A stretch of 58,945 bases of DNA. It comes from Flavonifractor sp. An100 (GTDB lineage Bacteria; Bacillota; Clostridia; Oscillospirales; Oscillospiraceae). The translations under genes and the position numbers were made by a program. This document shows, one piece after another, positions 1 through 8,492 of this stretch (position 1 is the first letter of the stretch; each line of letters starts with the position of its first letter). The stretch is taken from NCBI RefSeq assembly GCF_002161175.1, contig NZ_NFMA01000018.1:1-58945 (forward strand), read 5' to 3'. The notes under the pieces were generated by a model. That model ran no database searches. It was not told the DNA's origin and saw only the letters and a program-made list of their open reading frames with translations.

Positions 1-1058
1 TCTACATGGTCATAGAAGATTTTGGCCTGTACTTTTTCGCCGGCCAGCATGGGAGATAGCCCGTATTTATTCGTCTCAATCGTTGCAAAGCCTGTTTTAC
101 TCACGGTAAGCGTCGTGTAGCGGAACACAGAGAAGGGATACTGCGGCAGCTCTAAAAGTGCCGCCTTGTCCTCTTCCCAAAGTTCCCGGATGGGAACCTT
201 GTGCTTGTAGTGGAGCCGGTCAGCGTCCTTTTCGCACCACTCCAAGAGCTGTTCATTAAATTCCTCAAACGAGGTAATGACTGGGACCGGGACAAACGCA
301 TTGCGGCGGCTGTAACCAACCTTGTTCTCTACATTGCCTTTTTCGTTGCCGGAATCCGGATTGCAAAAATCAGCTTGGAAACGGTAGTGGAGCATAAAGC
401 GGGTAAAGCCGTCCGTAAGGACACGCTCACCATCTTTTAGTACCTGAGCAACCGCCGTGGTCATGTTGTCAAACCGCAGCCTGGGAGGGACGCCGCCAAT
501 GTGCTCAAAAATCCGCTTCATGCCTTCCAGCAGGCACTCTTGGTTTTGAGACGGGAACGCTTGCGTTACTCCGTTGTTAGAGCCGGGGAATGAGATCGTC
601 AGCGCATAGAACGGAAAGCGTTCTCCGGTAGCGGCCCATTCGCCTTCCGCAAGGCCAAAGTCCACCTGTCCCCAGCCTTTGGGGTGCTCCAGAGGGAGAT
701 AACCGGCACTCAGAGTTTTCATGACATATTTTTTCTTGCGGACATACTTCTTCACGGTGGAATAGCAGCCAGTAAACCCATGCTCATCACACAGGCGGTG
801 GTAAATCCGCATTACTGTATGGCGCTGTTTCCTGGGGGCCTTTCGGTCCTCCTCCAGCCATTTATCAATGATGGGGATGAAGTCTTGCAGCACCGGATAG
901 CTCTGTGGCTCAATATCCGGCAGATTGTCCTCGCTCCAGTTTTCCTGGTAGGCGTACTTGCGGACAGTCTCAAAGCTGTGGCCGGTTACGCGGCATATTT
1001 CCCGCAAACTTGCCTCTTCATTTTCGTAGAGGTCTTTGATATACTTGATTTGAGCCAT
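1..1058 (-). CDS. istA: IS21-family transposase IstA (partial, runs off left edge)
   Basis: DDE-type transposase that cuts and joins the ends of an IS21-family element, normally with the ATPase IstB encoded just downstream (here beyond the edge). The reading frame is open from the start codon to the first base of the window (about 352 codons, no stop). It opens with a helix-turn-helix segment (MAQIKYIKDLYENEEASLRE, then a GHSFETVRKY-like recognition helix), followed by an RNase H-like core with GWGQVDFGLAEGEW (first catalytic Asp), RLRFDNMTTAV (second Asp) and a later NEKGNVENKVGYSRRN segment (catalytic Glu region). That order and spacing are typical of IstA. The start ATG is preceded by AGAAAGGTGTTACGA. 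The frame looks intact, so the element may be active. Confidence 0.9.
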   Translation of the reverse strand, partial: MAQIKYIKDLYENEEASLREICRVTGHSFETVRKYAYQENWSEDNLPDIEPQSYPVLQDFIPIIDKWLEEDRKAPRKQRHTVMRIYHRLCDEHGFTGCYSTVKKYVRKKKYVMKTLSAGYLPLEHPKGWGQVDFGLAEGEWAATGERFPFYALTISFPGSNNGVTQAFPSQNQECLLEGMKRIFEHIGGVPPRLRFDNMTTAVAQVLKDGERVLTDGFTRFMLHYRFQADFCNPDSGNEKGNVENKVGYSRRNAFVPVPVITSFEEFNEQLLEWCEKDADRLHYKHKVPIRELWEEDKAALLELPQYPFSVFRYTTLTVSKTGFATIETNKYGLSPMLAGEKVQAKIFYDHV

Positions 1059-1177
1059 TCGTAACACCTTTCTGCTACCCCCTTATGGTTATCCCACCTA
1101 AAGGGTAGCGTTTATTTCAGGTGCTGACAATGGCTCTTTTTATTTGCCATTGGGGTGCTCACTTTTTGAGTACCATT
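1059..1177. mobile_element. Terminal region of the IS21-family element
   Basis: Non-coding stretch between istA and the interrupted methyltransferase fragment. It holds related short motifs, CAATGGCTCTTTTTA and CATTGGGGTGCTCACTTTTT, resembling the multiple terminal repeats at IS21 ends that the transposase binds. The exact tip cannot be fixed without the other end or an empty site; the methyltransferase similarity stops near 1178, so the boundary is placed there by inference. Confidence 0.55.
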
Positions 1178-1385
1178 AATCCCGGCCATGATGTAATCGG
1201 CACAAGGGAGGGCAATCGCATTTCCCAGCGCCTTGTAGCGTTGCAGAGGCCGGATTGCCTCGCCGTCCGCCCCGTACTTTGTCCAGCTCTCCGGCAGCCC
1301 CATCAGCCGCTCGCTTTCCGTTTCCGTCAAGAAGCGGATACAGCCGCCGTCCGGGTCGCCCTCGTACCAAAGGGGAGGCGCTTAA
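1112..1385 (-). pseudogene. C-terminal fragment of a DNA cytosine methyltransferase
   Basis: The minus frame reads APPLWYEGDPDGGCIRFLTE, then ERLMGLPESWTKYGADGE, RYKALGNAIALPCADYIMAG. This is the conserved C-terminal end (motifs IX-X, with the GNAI/ALP sequence) of C5-cytosine methyltransferases carried on phages and conjugative elements. Only about 70 codons remain: an in-frame stop lies at the icd side and the last 20 or so codons come from the IS end. Both the N-terminal catalytic part and the natural end are gone. It is a scar of an earlier mobile element later hit by the IS21 insertion. The icd ribosome binding site lies on the opposite strand of this fragment. Confidence 0.75.
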
Positions 1386-1386
1386 A

Positions 1387-2553
1387 GTGGAAAAAATACA
1401 AATGAAAGTGCCGCTGGTAGAAATGGACGGGGATGAGATGACCCGTGTACTGTGGAAAATGATAAAGGAAGAGCTGCTTCTGCCGTTTGTGGATCTGAAA
1501 ACGGAGTACTATGATCTGGGGCTGCTCCACCGCAATGAGACCGAGGACCAGGTCACAGTGGATGCGGCGCTGGCAGCAAAGCGGCTGGGGGTGGCGGTAA
1601 AATGCGCCACCATCACGCCCAATGAACAGAGAATGCAGGAATATCCCCAGTTGACTAAGATGTGGCCCAGCCCCAACGGAACCATTCGGGCCATTTTGGA
1701 CGGGACTGTGTTCCGGGTACCCATCAAGGTGGACTCCATTCCGCCGGTGGTCCATCGTTGGGAAAAGCCCATTACCATTGCAAGGCATGCCCACGGGGAT
1801 ATTTACAGATGCGTCGACGCGCGTACGGAGCACAGATGTACGGCCAAACTGCTGTTTGAAAATGAGAGCGCGACGAAATCCGTGACCATCCAGCAGGTGG
1901 AGGGGCCGGCGATTTGGATGGGGATGTATAACACGGAGCAGAGCATTCGTTCCTTTGCCGATGCATGTTTTTCCTATGCCATCGATACCAGGCAGGACCT
2001 GTGGTTTGCCACGAAGGACACCATTGCAAAGCAGTACGACGGTGCGTTCAAGCGAATATTTGAGGAGGAGTACCGGACGCGTTATGAGGAACAATTTAAA
2101 GCGCTGGGAATCACCTATTTTTATACCCTCATCGACGACGCGGCCACCAGAGTGATCCGCAGCAGGGGAGGATTCATCTGGGCCTGTAAAAATTACGACG
2201 GCGATGTGATGAGCGATATGATCTCGGCGGCCTTTGGGAGCCTGGCCATGATGACGTCGGTCCTGGTTTCTCCTGACGGCACCATGGAATATGAAGCGGC
2301 GCACGGGACCGTTACCCGGCATTATTACAGATATCTTCAGGGCGAGGAGACGAGCACCAACCCGCTGGCCACGCTCTTTGCTTGGACGGGAGCGTTGCGG
2401 AAGCGGGGGCAGCTGGACCAGATCCTGGAGCTGGAGGAATTCGCGGAGGACCTGGAGCAGTGCGCTCTGGATACGCTGCGCAGCGGGATTGTGACAAAGG
2501 ACCTGGTCGAGCTGTCGGAGAACAAGTCGTGTACGGCGGTGACCTCGGCGTAG
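1387..2553 (+). CDS. icd: NADP-dependent isocitrate dehydrogenase
   Basis: Oxidatively decarboxylates isocitrate to 2-oxoglutarate in the cytoplasm. The 388-residue protein is of the eukaryote-like homodimeric type: VPLVEMDGDEMTRVLWKMI at the N-terminus, the substrate loop SPNGTIRAILDGTVFR, WFATKDTIAKQYD, the metal-binding segment with YTLIDDAATRVI and NYDGDVMSD, and the cofactor segment EYEAAHGTVTRHYY. Length is slightly below the usual ~400. I chose the GTG start because AGGGGAGG lies eight bases upstream and many clostridial homologues begin EKIQMKVPLVEMDGDEMTR; an in-frame ATG five codons later is the alternative. It leads a probable operon with an amidohydrolase and a carrier. The upstream DNA is a methyltransferase scar, so the native promoter may be lost. 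Confidence 0.93.
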   Translation: MEKIQMKVPLVEMDGDEMTRVLWKMIKEELLLPFVDLKTEYYDLGLLHRNETEDQVTVDAALAAKRLGVAVKCATITPNEQRMQEYPQLTKMWPSPNGTIRAILDGTVFRVPIKVDSIPPVVHRWEKPITIARHAHGDIYRCVDARTEHRCTAKLLFENESATKSVTIQQVEGPAIWMGMYNTEQSIRSFADACFSYAIDTRQDLWFATKDTIAKQYDGAFKRIFEEEYRTRYEEQFKALGITYFYTLIDDAATRVIRSRGGFIWACKNYDGDVMSDMISAAFGSLAMMTSVLVSPDGTMEYEAAHGTVTRHYYRYLQGEETSTNPLATLFAWTGALRKRGQLDQILELEEFAEDLEQCALDTLRSGIVTKDLVELSENKSCTAVTSA

Positions 2554-2694
2554 CTGCTGCGGGAGATCCGCCGGCGGATTACGGAGAAAAGGCGGGAGAG
2601 AGCCGCCGGAGCGCCGTAAAGGAACGCGCAGGCCGAAAAAGAGAGAAAACCGGAACAGACCGGAAATTTGGCGGAGTAAAAGGGGGAACTGCAA

Positions 2695-3897
2695 ATGGAG
2701 AGGAAACAGAAAGCGTTTGGGGTAATCGACGCCCATCAGGAGGAGCTGATCGAGCTAAGCGACCGGATCTTTGACCATCCCGAGATTGGGCTGCAGGAAT
2801 ATCAGGCCTGCCAATGGCTGACGGATTACCTGGAACGGAACGGCTTTGCCGTGGAGCGTGGGGTGGGAGGTATGGAGACTGCCTTCCGCGCGGTCTATCA
2901 GCAGGGCAACGGAGGACCGTCCTTTGGACTGCTGTGCGAATACGACGCGCTGGAAAAACAGGGACACGCCTGCGGACACCACCTGCAGGGACCCTGCATC
3001 ATCGGGGCAGCCATGGCCATCCAGCAGGCGGTCAAGGATAAGCCCTATCGCTTGGTGGTATACGGCACACCGGCGGAGGAAAATTACAGCGGAAAGATTA
3101 CCATGATTCAAAACGGCTGCTTCCAGGACATCGACATCGCGCTGATGATGCATATGGACGGAGCTACGCGGGTGGACGTAAAGTCTTTGGCGAATATCAA
3201 GTATTCCGTGATCTTCCACGGGGTGTCGGCCCATGCGGGCAGACGTCCGGAGGATGGGAAGAGCGCCCTGGACGGTCTGCTGCTGTCCTTCCAGGGGATC
3301 GAGTTCATGCGGGAGCATGTGATCGACGACGTTCGGATGCACTACACGGTGGTGGATGCGGGAGGACCGGCCAATGTGGTCCCAGCCCGGGCGGAGGGCT
3401 CCTTTGTTTTGAGAAGCTATGACGTGGAATATCTGAAGGATGTGGACCGCAGGTTCCGTAATATTATGCAGGGTGCGGCGCTGATGACCGATACCACTGT
3501 GGAGATCAAGGACCTTGGCTTTACCCACAACAAGATCCCGGTGCTGGTGCTCAATGACCTGCTGATGAAAAACGCCAGGCTGGTGGACGCCCCGCAGATC
3601 GCGCCGCCCCGGGCCAAGACGGGCTCCACCGATTTCAGTAATGTGATGACCCTGGTGCCCAGTTCGTGCATTCGCATGGCCTTTGTGCCCATCACGGTGG
3701 GGCCGCACTCCCAGGGGTATTATGACGAGGGCAAGACCAAGGCGGCCCACGACGGGATGCTGAAGGGAGCCAAGATCCTAGCGGCTACCATGTGCGATAT
3801 CCTGGAGGACCCCGCGCTGATGGATCAGATCAAAGAGGAGTTTGCACAAAATCAGCGGGACAAAAACTACAACAAATATAAAGGGGACTTTTCGTAA
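2695..3897 (+). CDS. M20-family amidohydrolase (AbgB/carboxypeptidase-like)
   Basis: Zinc-dependent metallopeptidase of the M20 family, likely cleaving an N-acyl or p-aminobenzoyl amino acid to release the amino acid. The 400-residue cytoplasmic protein has the metal motifs LLCEYDALEKQGHACGHH (residues about 80-98), GTPAEENYSGK (catalytic Glu pair) and the dimerisation-domain signature VSAHAGRRPEDG, plus a C-terminal VGPHSQGYYDEG segment. A GGGGG ribosome site is eight bases before the ATG. It follows icd by about 140 bases and precedes a YfcC-type carrier, a pairing often seen where peptides or amidated amino acids are imported and hydrolysed. The substrate cannot be read from sequence. Confidence 0.85.
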   Translation: MERKQKAFGVIDAHQEELIELSDRIFDHPEIGLQEYQACQWLTDYLERNGFAVERGVGGMETAFRAVYQQGNGGPSFGLLCEYDALEKQGHACGHHLQGPCIIGAAMAIQQAVKDKPYRLVVYGTPAEENYSGKITMIQNGCFQDIDIALMMHMDGATRVDVKSLANIKYSVIFHGVSAHAGRRPEDGKSALDGLLLSFQGIEFMREHVIDDVRMHYTVVDAGGPANVVPARAEGSFVLRSYDVEYLKDVDRRFRNIMQGAALMTDTTVEIKDLGFTHNKIPVLVLNDLLMKNARLVDAPQIAPPRAKTGSTDFSNVMTLVPSSCIRMAFVPITVGPHSQGYYDEGKTKAAHDGMLKGAKILAATMCDILEDPALMDQIKEEFAQNQRDKNYNKYKGDFS

Positions 3898-3930
3898 CCA
3901 TAGCCGATAGAGAAGAAGGGAGAAGAGACC

Positions 3931-5001
3931 ATGAAGAAGAAATTCAAAATGCCCCATGCGTTTGTCATTATCATTGCGATTCTAGTGTTGGTATCCCTCA
4001 TGACCTATGTGATCCCCGGCGGAGAATATGACCGATACAAAAATGACGAGGGGACCACGGTGGTAGATCCGCAATCATTCCACTATGTGGAGTCGTCCCC
4101 GGTAGGACCATGGGAGATCCCCACGTACATTGTTAAGGCGCTGATCCAGCAGGTAGATATCATTGTGGCTCTGCTGGTGATCTCCGGCGGAATTGAAGTG
4201 GTCATTCAGACGAATGTGTTCCACGCATTCTGTGGAAAACTGGCCCAGGCCTGTTCGGGAAAGCAGAAGTTTTTTATCCCAGTGCTGCTGCTTCTGTTTT
4301 CCTTTATCGGCATCACCCAGGCGTCCAACAAATTTGTCGGCTTTGCCCCGATCGGAGTAATGCTGGCAATATCGCTGGGCTATGACGCAGTGGTGGGGAT
4401 CGCTATCACCCTGATCGGCATCGCCATCGGCTTCTCCGCCGGCACGTTCGGCCCCACCACGGCGGTGGCACAGACCATCGCGGAGCTGCCGGCCTATTCC
4501 GGGGCGTCCATGCGTGTGGTGGCCCATGTGGTGCTGCTGGTGGTGTCGGCCATCTACATCGTGGGGTATGCGGAGAAGGTGCGCAAGGACCCCACCAAGA
4601 GCGTAGTGTATGGAGACAGCAATGTGATGAAGTTTGACATCGTCTCCAACACCTTTGAGATCGAAAAGCGCCACTGGCCGGTGATGGCCGCCTTCGTGGC
4701 TGGGATCGTGGTCATGATTTTCGGCTGCATCAAGTACGGCTGGAGCCTGTCCACCACGTCCATTGTCTTTATCTGGCTGGCACTGGTCGCCGGCCTGATC
4801 TATGGCTATACTCCCAGCCAGATTTGCGAGTACTTTGTAAAAGGCTCCAAGAACATGGTCAACTCCGCGCTGCTTGTGGGTATCGGCGCAGCCGGCATCA
4901 CCTACGACAAGTGGATGAAGTTCATGGGAAAGCTGTTCCTGATCTGGGTCCTGATCTCCGTCGTCCTGATGATGGTCTGCCAGGTCATCGGTTATGCCTG
5001 A
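3931..5001 (+). CDS. YfcC/DcuC-type carrier with internal deletion
   Basis: Integral membrane carrier of the YfcC family (C4-dicarboxylate, amino acid or short-chain acid carriers). The N-terminal half is normal: MPHAFVIIIAILVLVSLMTY, VIPGGEYDRY, a QASNKFVGFAPIGVMLAISL block and GFSAGTFGPTTAVAQ. The C-terminus (residues ~325-356) is also normal: ITYDKWMKFMGKLFLIWVLI. Between NSALLVGIGAAG and ITYDKW, however, the roughly 85-90 residues that family members carry (re-entrant/TM block with the PSGSGQA and FQFGDGF motifs) are missing, leaving 356 residues against the usual 450-500. The reading frame is kept. The protein is probably non-functional unless the gap is an assembly error. AAGGGAG lies eight bases upstream of the ATG. 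Confidence 0.8.
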   Translation: MKKKFKMPHAFVIIIAILVLVSLMTYVIPGGEYDRYKNDEGTTVVDPQSFHYVESSPVGPWEIPTYIVKALIQQVDIIVALLVISGGIEVVIQTNVFHAFCGKLAQACSGKQKFFIPVLLLLFSFIGITQASNKFVGFAPIGVMLAISLGYDAVVGIAITLIGIAIGFSAGTFGPTTAVAQTIAELPAYSGASMRVVAHVVLLVVSAIYIVGYAEKVRKDPTKSVVYGDSNVMKFDIVSNTFEIEKRHWPVMAAFVAGIVVMIFGCIKYGWSLSTTSIVFIWLALVAGLIYGYTPSQICEYFVKGSKNMVNSALLVGIGAAGITYDKWMKFMGKLFLIWVLISVVLMMVCQVIGYA

Positions 5002-5039
5002 TCCGGAGCCACAAAGACCTAGCAGCTGTATATAACGAA

Positions 5040-5084
5040 AGCAGGAAGGGACCGGCCATCTGGCCGGTCCCTTCCTGCTTTGCT
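5040..5084 (+). terminator. Rho-independent terminator after the icd operon
   Basis: Perfect 18-base stem (GCAGGAAGGGACCGGCCA with its complement, TC loop) followed by a short T-rich stretch. It sits between convergent operons and, being symmetric, could end transcription from both sides. Confidence 0.85.
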
Positions 5085-5192
5085 GACTGCGGAAAACTCC
5101 GCAGGCTATTTTACCGTGTTCCAAATTTCCCGTGTGGTGTTTCTGCTTGGGGGATGGCCTGTGCTGCGGTGGAGGAAAGCCATCACCGTCGA

Positions 5193-5717
5193 TCAGCTCT
5201 GCCCGGCGCTGTCGGATTCATATATGCGCGTACGCAGAAGCTGATAGATTCCTCCCGACAAGAGGACTTCCCGCATCATCGGCGGCAACGCGGGGCGCAG
5301 GATCTCCTCTTGCGTACGGCAATTTGCAAAGCAGATCGCATCCTGGCGGAAGGAAATCTTCAACATCTCCCCTGCGGCAACCAGCGCGCTGATTCCCGGA
5401 ACCTCGAACACAGGCAATCCGAGTGCAATCCCGCTGCGCAGGTAGAGTCTGGCTACGGACTCCGCCACGATCGCCTGAATTCCGAGAGCCTGCATTACCT
5501 GCACCGCCTGCTCCCGATGGGACCCGCAGCCAAAATTTCGTCCGGCCACAAGGATATCTCCAGATTGCACCTGCTGAAAAAATTGGGGAACGATTCCTTC
5601 CATGGTGTGCAATTTGAGTACTTCAAGAGACTCTTGCTTCCATTGTCCAGGTGCGATTACATCGGTGTTGATTTCATCCCCGAGCGTAATGACCCGTCCA
5701 CAAATAGCGGTTGTCAC
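5193..5717 (-). CDS. Aconitase-family hydratase, small (swivel) subunit
   Basis: Small subunit of a two-part [4Fe-4S] hydro-lyase of the LeuCD/HacAB/DmdAB group. The 174-residue protein has the family motifs GDEINTDVIAPGQW near the N-terminus and AGRNFGCGSHREQAV (residues ~58-72), where the loop contacts the substrate. The GTG start has AGAGAGG seven bases before it and overlaps the stop of the large subunit by four bases (GTGA), so the two are translationally coupled. Context (PrpF isomerase, OadA-like protein, TctCBA transporter) points to a branched or methylated dicarboxylate such as citraconate or dimethylmaleate rather than leucine synthesis; no leuA or leuB is near. Exact substrate unknown. 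Confidence 0.82.
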   Translation of the reverse strand: MTTAICGRVITLGDEINTDVIAPGQWKQESLEVLKLHTMEGIVPQFFQQVQSGDILVAGRNFGCGSHREQAVQVMQALGIQAIVAESVARLYLRSGIALGLPVFEVPGISALVAAGEMLKISFRQDAICFANCRTQEEILRPALPPMMREVLLSGGIYQLLRTRIYESDSAGQS

Positions 5718-6988
5718 GATAACACCTCTCTCGGATCCGTAATATACCCGGTCAACGCGGACGCTGCGACTGTAGCGGCGGACCCCATATATATCTCTGC
5801 GTTTGGACTGCCCATGCGTCCTTTAAAATTTCGGCTTGTGGCGGTGATGCACGTTTCATGATCCGCCAAGGCGCCGATACCTCCCGTACATGGACCGCAG
5901 TGGGGATGGCAAACCGTCACGCCGGCAGCCACCAGGGTCTGAATGTATCCGGCCTGCAGGGCCTGATAAAACACATACCAATCTGCGGCACCAAGAATGC
6001 AGCGCACACCCTTGTGCACATGCTTTCCCTCGAGAATTTTGGCGGCAATTTCAATATCCTCCAATCTTCCGCTGGCACACCCCCCAATATTGGCCTGCTG
6101 GATGGGGACATGGGGCAAATCGGAAGCAGGCACTACTACGGCCATATTATGGGGCAATGCTACGGCTGGGCGCAGGGCGGCGCACTCCACCAGGATCTCA
6201 TTACAATAGGATGCGTCCTTGTCTGCGGTAACTGGAGTATAGGTACGGCGTGCCCGCCCAGCTAAAAAATCATGAACCTTCTGATCCGCCTCAAACATAC
6301 AAAACTTGGCGCCTAATTCCACCGCCTGATTTCCCAAACACATTCTGCCGTCCAACGACATGGTTTCCACTGCTTCGCCATACCACTCCAGTGACTTATA
6401 CTGGGCAAAATCGGTTCCGTAGGTTCCGGAGAGGTATAAATACAAATCCTTTGCCATCACCCCAAAGGGGAGCGTACCCTTTGTTTGAATCCGTATCGAC
6501 TCTGGGACCAAGAACCAGAGGGAACCGTATGCCAATACCCATGCCATTTCAGCCTCCCCAATGCCCGTCCCGGCACAGTTCAGGCTCCCATAAATCGGCG
6601 TGTGGGAATCGGTTGCAACGGCAAGACCGCCTGGGACAACAAACCCTTCATCAAATGTGACTTGATGGCAGATCCCGGAAGAGACATCATAAAAATGGGG
6701 AAGTCGGAGCTTGTCGGCCAATTCTCGGGCCTCCTTTTGACGCTGTGCGGTCTTAACATTTTTGTCCGGCGCAGGGCCATCATAGTCATTGACGAGCACG
6801 ACCTTATCGGGCTCCCAGACACGGGTAAGCCCCTGTGTGATCCCGGCTTTTTTCATCCCCTTTGGAATATCAGAGACCGAATATTTCATCATGGCCAGGT
6901 CTACGTCAGCCACGACATATTCTCCGGCCCGAACCTCCCTCCGCCCGCTGTGGGAGGCGAGAATTTTCTCCGCCATTGTCATTGCCAT
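5714..6988 (-). CDS. Aconitase-family hydratase, large [4Fe-4S] subunit
   Basis: Catalytic subunit of the hydro-lyase whose small subunit follows. The 424-residue protein begins MAMTMAEKILASHSGR, has the ATDSHTPIYGSLNCAGTGIG substrate/iron region, and keeps the three cluster-binding cysteines in NIGGCASGRLEDIE and CHPHCGPCTGG. These are hallmarks of LeuC/HacA/DmdA. I prefer the ATG that gives MAMTMAEK; a TTG four codons upstream (closer to an AAGGAAGG site) is possible. It lies downstream of prpF and the oadA-like gene on the same strand. By gene content it resembles dimethylmaleate hydratase DmdA of nicotinate fermentation, but that identity is inference. Confidence 0.82.
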   Translation of the reverse strand: MAMTMAEKILASHSGRREVRAGEYVVADVDLAMMKYSVSDIPKGMKKAGITQGLTRVWEPDKVVLVNDYDGPAPDKNVKTAQRQKEARELADKLRLPHFYDVSSGICHQVTFDEGFVVPGGLAVATDSHTPIYGSLNCAGTGIGEAEMAWVLAYGSLWFLVPESIRIQTKGTLPFGVMAKDLYLYLSGTYGTDFAQYKSLEWYGEAVETMSLDGRMCLGNQAVELGAKFCMFEADQKVHDFLAGRARRTYTPVTADKDASYCNEILVECAALRPAVALPHNMAVVVPASDLPHVPIQQANIGGCASGRLEDIEIAAKILEGKHVHKGVRCILGAADWYVFYQALQAGYIQTLVAAGVTVCHPHCGPCTGGIGALADHETCITATSRNFKGRMGSPNAEIYMGSAATVAASALTGYITDPREVLS

Positions 6989-7021
6989 TCTATTACCCAA
7001 CCCTTCCTTCCTCTTGGGGCG

Positions 7022-8422
7022 TCAGTCAAGATGATATTTGTTCTTTAAAAATGCCAGCCCTGTTTGAGGGAACATAATGTAAGTCAACACATCTTCCTCT
7101 GTTCTGGCAATCTGCCCAAGTGCCTGGCGGCTTTCCTCATAGAGGGGACGGAGAAGATCGGCCGGACGGCAGGTGATGGGCTGTTTGCCCGCCGCAAGGA
7201 CTCTGGCGCGCAGTTCCTCCGAAATCGGGCCGGGCGCGCGTCCGTATTCCCCGCGGACATAGGCCTTGACCTCTTTTGGAATTGTACCGTATCGCTTTCC
7301 TGTAATCACATTTGTCGTGGCCTGCGCGCCGCACATCTGAGAAAACGGAGTGCCTAAAGGGGGATATCCCATATCCTTTCGAACCTGGACAACCTCTTCC
7401 AGCACCTCCTCCAATCGGTTGGAGGCATTCATCCCGCGGAGCTGGTTTTCCAGATTAGAGTACATTCCGCCAGGAATCTGGTGCTCGACCACATTGATAT
7501 CCACCCCCACCATTCTGGTAGAGACAGCCTGGTATTTTTCACGCATGGTTTTCAAATATTTGTTGATTGGACCAAGCTTTTTATAGTCCAGTCCGGTGTC
7601 ACGAGGGGTGTTCCGGAAAACAGCAATCATGCTCTCGGCAGCGGGATGGCTGGTACCCATGGCAAAGGCAGAAACGTCCACATCCAGAACATCCGCGCCC
7701 GCCTTGGCCACCTCCCAGTATGTGATCTCGGTCATTCCACCGGTGCAGTGAGAGTGGTAATGGACTGGAACGGAGACGGCTCGTTTAACCGCCGCAACCG
7801 TTTTTGCTGCCGTAACCGGATCAATCATCCCGCCCATGTCCTCCAGATGAACGGCTGTCGCCCCAATATCTACATACTCTTTTGCTGTAGTTACAAAGGA
7901 ATCTATGGTGTGAACGGGGCTGGAGGTAAATTGAATATTGCCCTCTACCAGCTTACCGGCCTTCAAGGCCGCACGTGCTGCCGCCTCACAGTTCCGGATA
8001 TCGTTCAGCCCGTCAAAAATCAGGAAAATGTCGATCCCTGCCTTGGCGGAAGCGGTGACAAAGCGTTCGACCACATCGTCCGGATATGGAGTATACCCCA
8101 GCAAATTTTGCCCGCGCAGGAGCATGCGCAGGGGAGTTTTCTGAACGTATTGTTTAAAGGTGCGAATGCGATCCCAGGGATCTTCCTTTAGGTACCGGAT
8201 GCAGGTATCAAAGGTAGCGCCGCCCCACATCTCGATGCAGGCAAATCCAAAGGAATCCATCTCCCGGAGTATGGGCACCATATCTTCTGTCCGCATCCGC
8301 GTTGCGATCAGAGACTGCTGACCGTCCCGAAAATCGCAGGAGGAAAGCTGGATGGGGTTCTGCTTTCCCGTGGGCCACAGCCCATGTGCCTCATTGAGGT
8401 TCCAATCATCCATGATCGACAT
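7022..8422 (-). CDS. OadA/PycB-like carboxyltransferase-fold protein lacking biotin domain and carbamyl lysine
   Basis: TIM-barrel protein of the oxaloacetate decarboxylase alpha/pyruvate carboxylase B family (DRE-TIM metallolyase fold). The 466 residues keep the barrel (SSCDFRDGQQSLIATRMRTE, RMLLRGQNLLGYTPY, metal ligands in VPVHYHSHCTGGM, then SAFAMGTSHPAAESM) and the following conserved domain, ending at LAFLKNKYHLD without any biotinyl (AMKM) domain. The lysine that is carbamylated in true carboxyltransferases (motif KDMAGLL) is Glu here: AVHLEDMGGMIDP. This makes a standard biotin carboxyltransferase doubtful and a metal-dependent lyase/aldolase acting on the hydratase product attractive. 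The start at MSIMDDWN has AGAAGG six bases upstream. Confidence 0.8.
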   Translation of the reverse strand: MSIMDDWNLNEAHGLWPTGKQNPIQLSSCDFRDGQQSLIATRMRTEDMVPILREMDSFGFACIEMWGGATFDTCIRYLKEDPWDRIRTFKQYVQKTPLRMLLRGQNLLGYTPYPDDVVERFVTASAKAGIDIFLIFDGLNDIRNCEAAARAALKAGKLVEGNIQFTSSPVHTIDSFVTTAKEYVDIGATAVHLEDMGGMIDPVTAAKTVAAVKRAVSVPVHYHSHCTGGMTEITYWEVAKAGADVLDVDVSAFAMGTSHPAAESMIAVFRNTPRDTGLDYKKLGPINKYLKTMREKYQAVSTRMVGVDINVVEHQIPGGMYSNLENQLRGMNASNRLEEVLEEVVQVRKDMGYPPLGTPFSQMCGAQATTNVITGKRYGTIPKEVKAYVRGEYGRAPGPISEELRARVLAAGKQPITCRPADLLRPLYEESRQALGQIARTEEDVLTYIMFPQTGLAFLKNKYHLD

Positions 8423-8492
8423 ATTACGCCTTCTTTCCGTTTTGTTCTCTCCCATCTGCTTTTGCGCCCGTTAGCTAGGCGCGACAGACAGG

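Noticed and set aside
5193-6988. Leucine biosynthesis genes leuCD
   Set aside because: No leuA or leuB nearby, and the operon contains prpF and an OadA-like gene with a LysR/Tct context; a degradative hydratase is more likely, though not proven.
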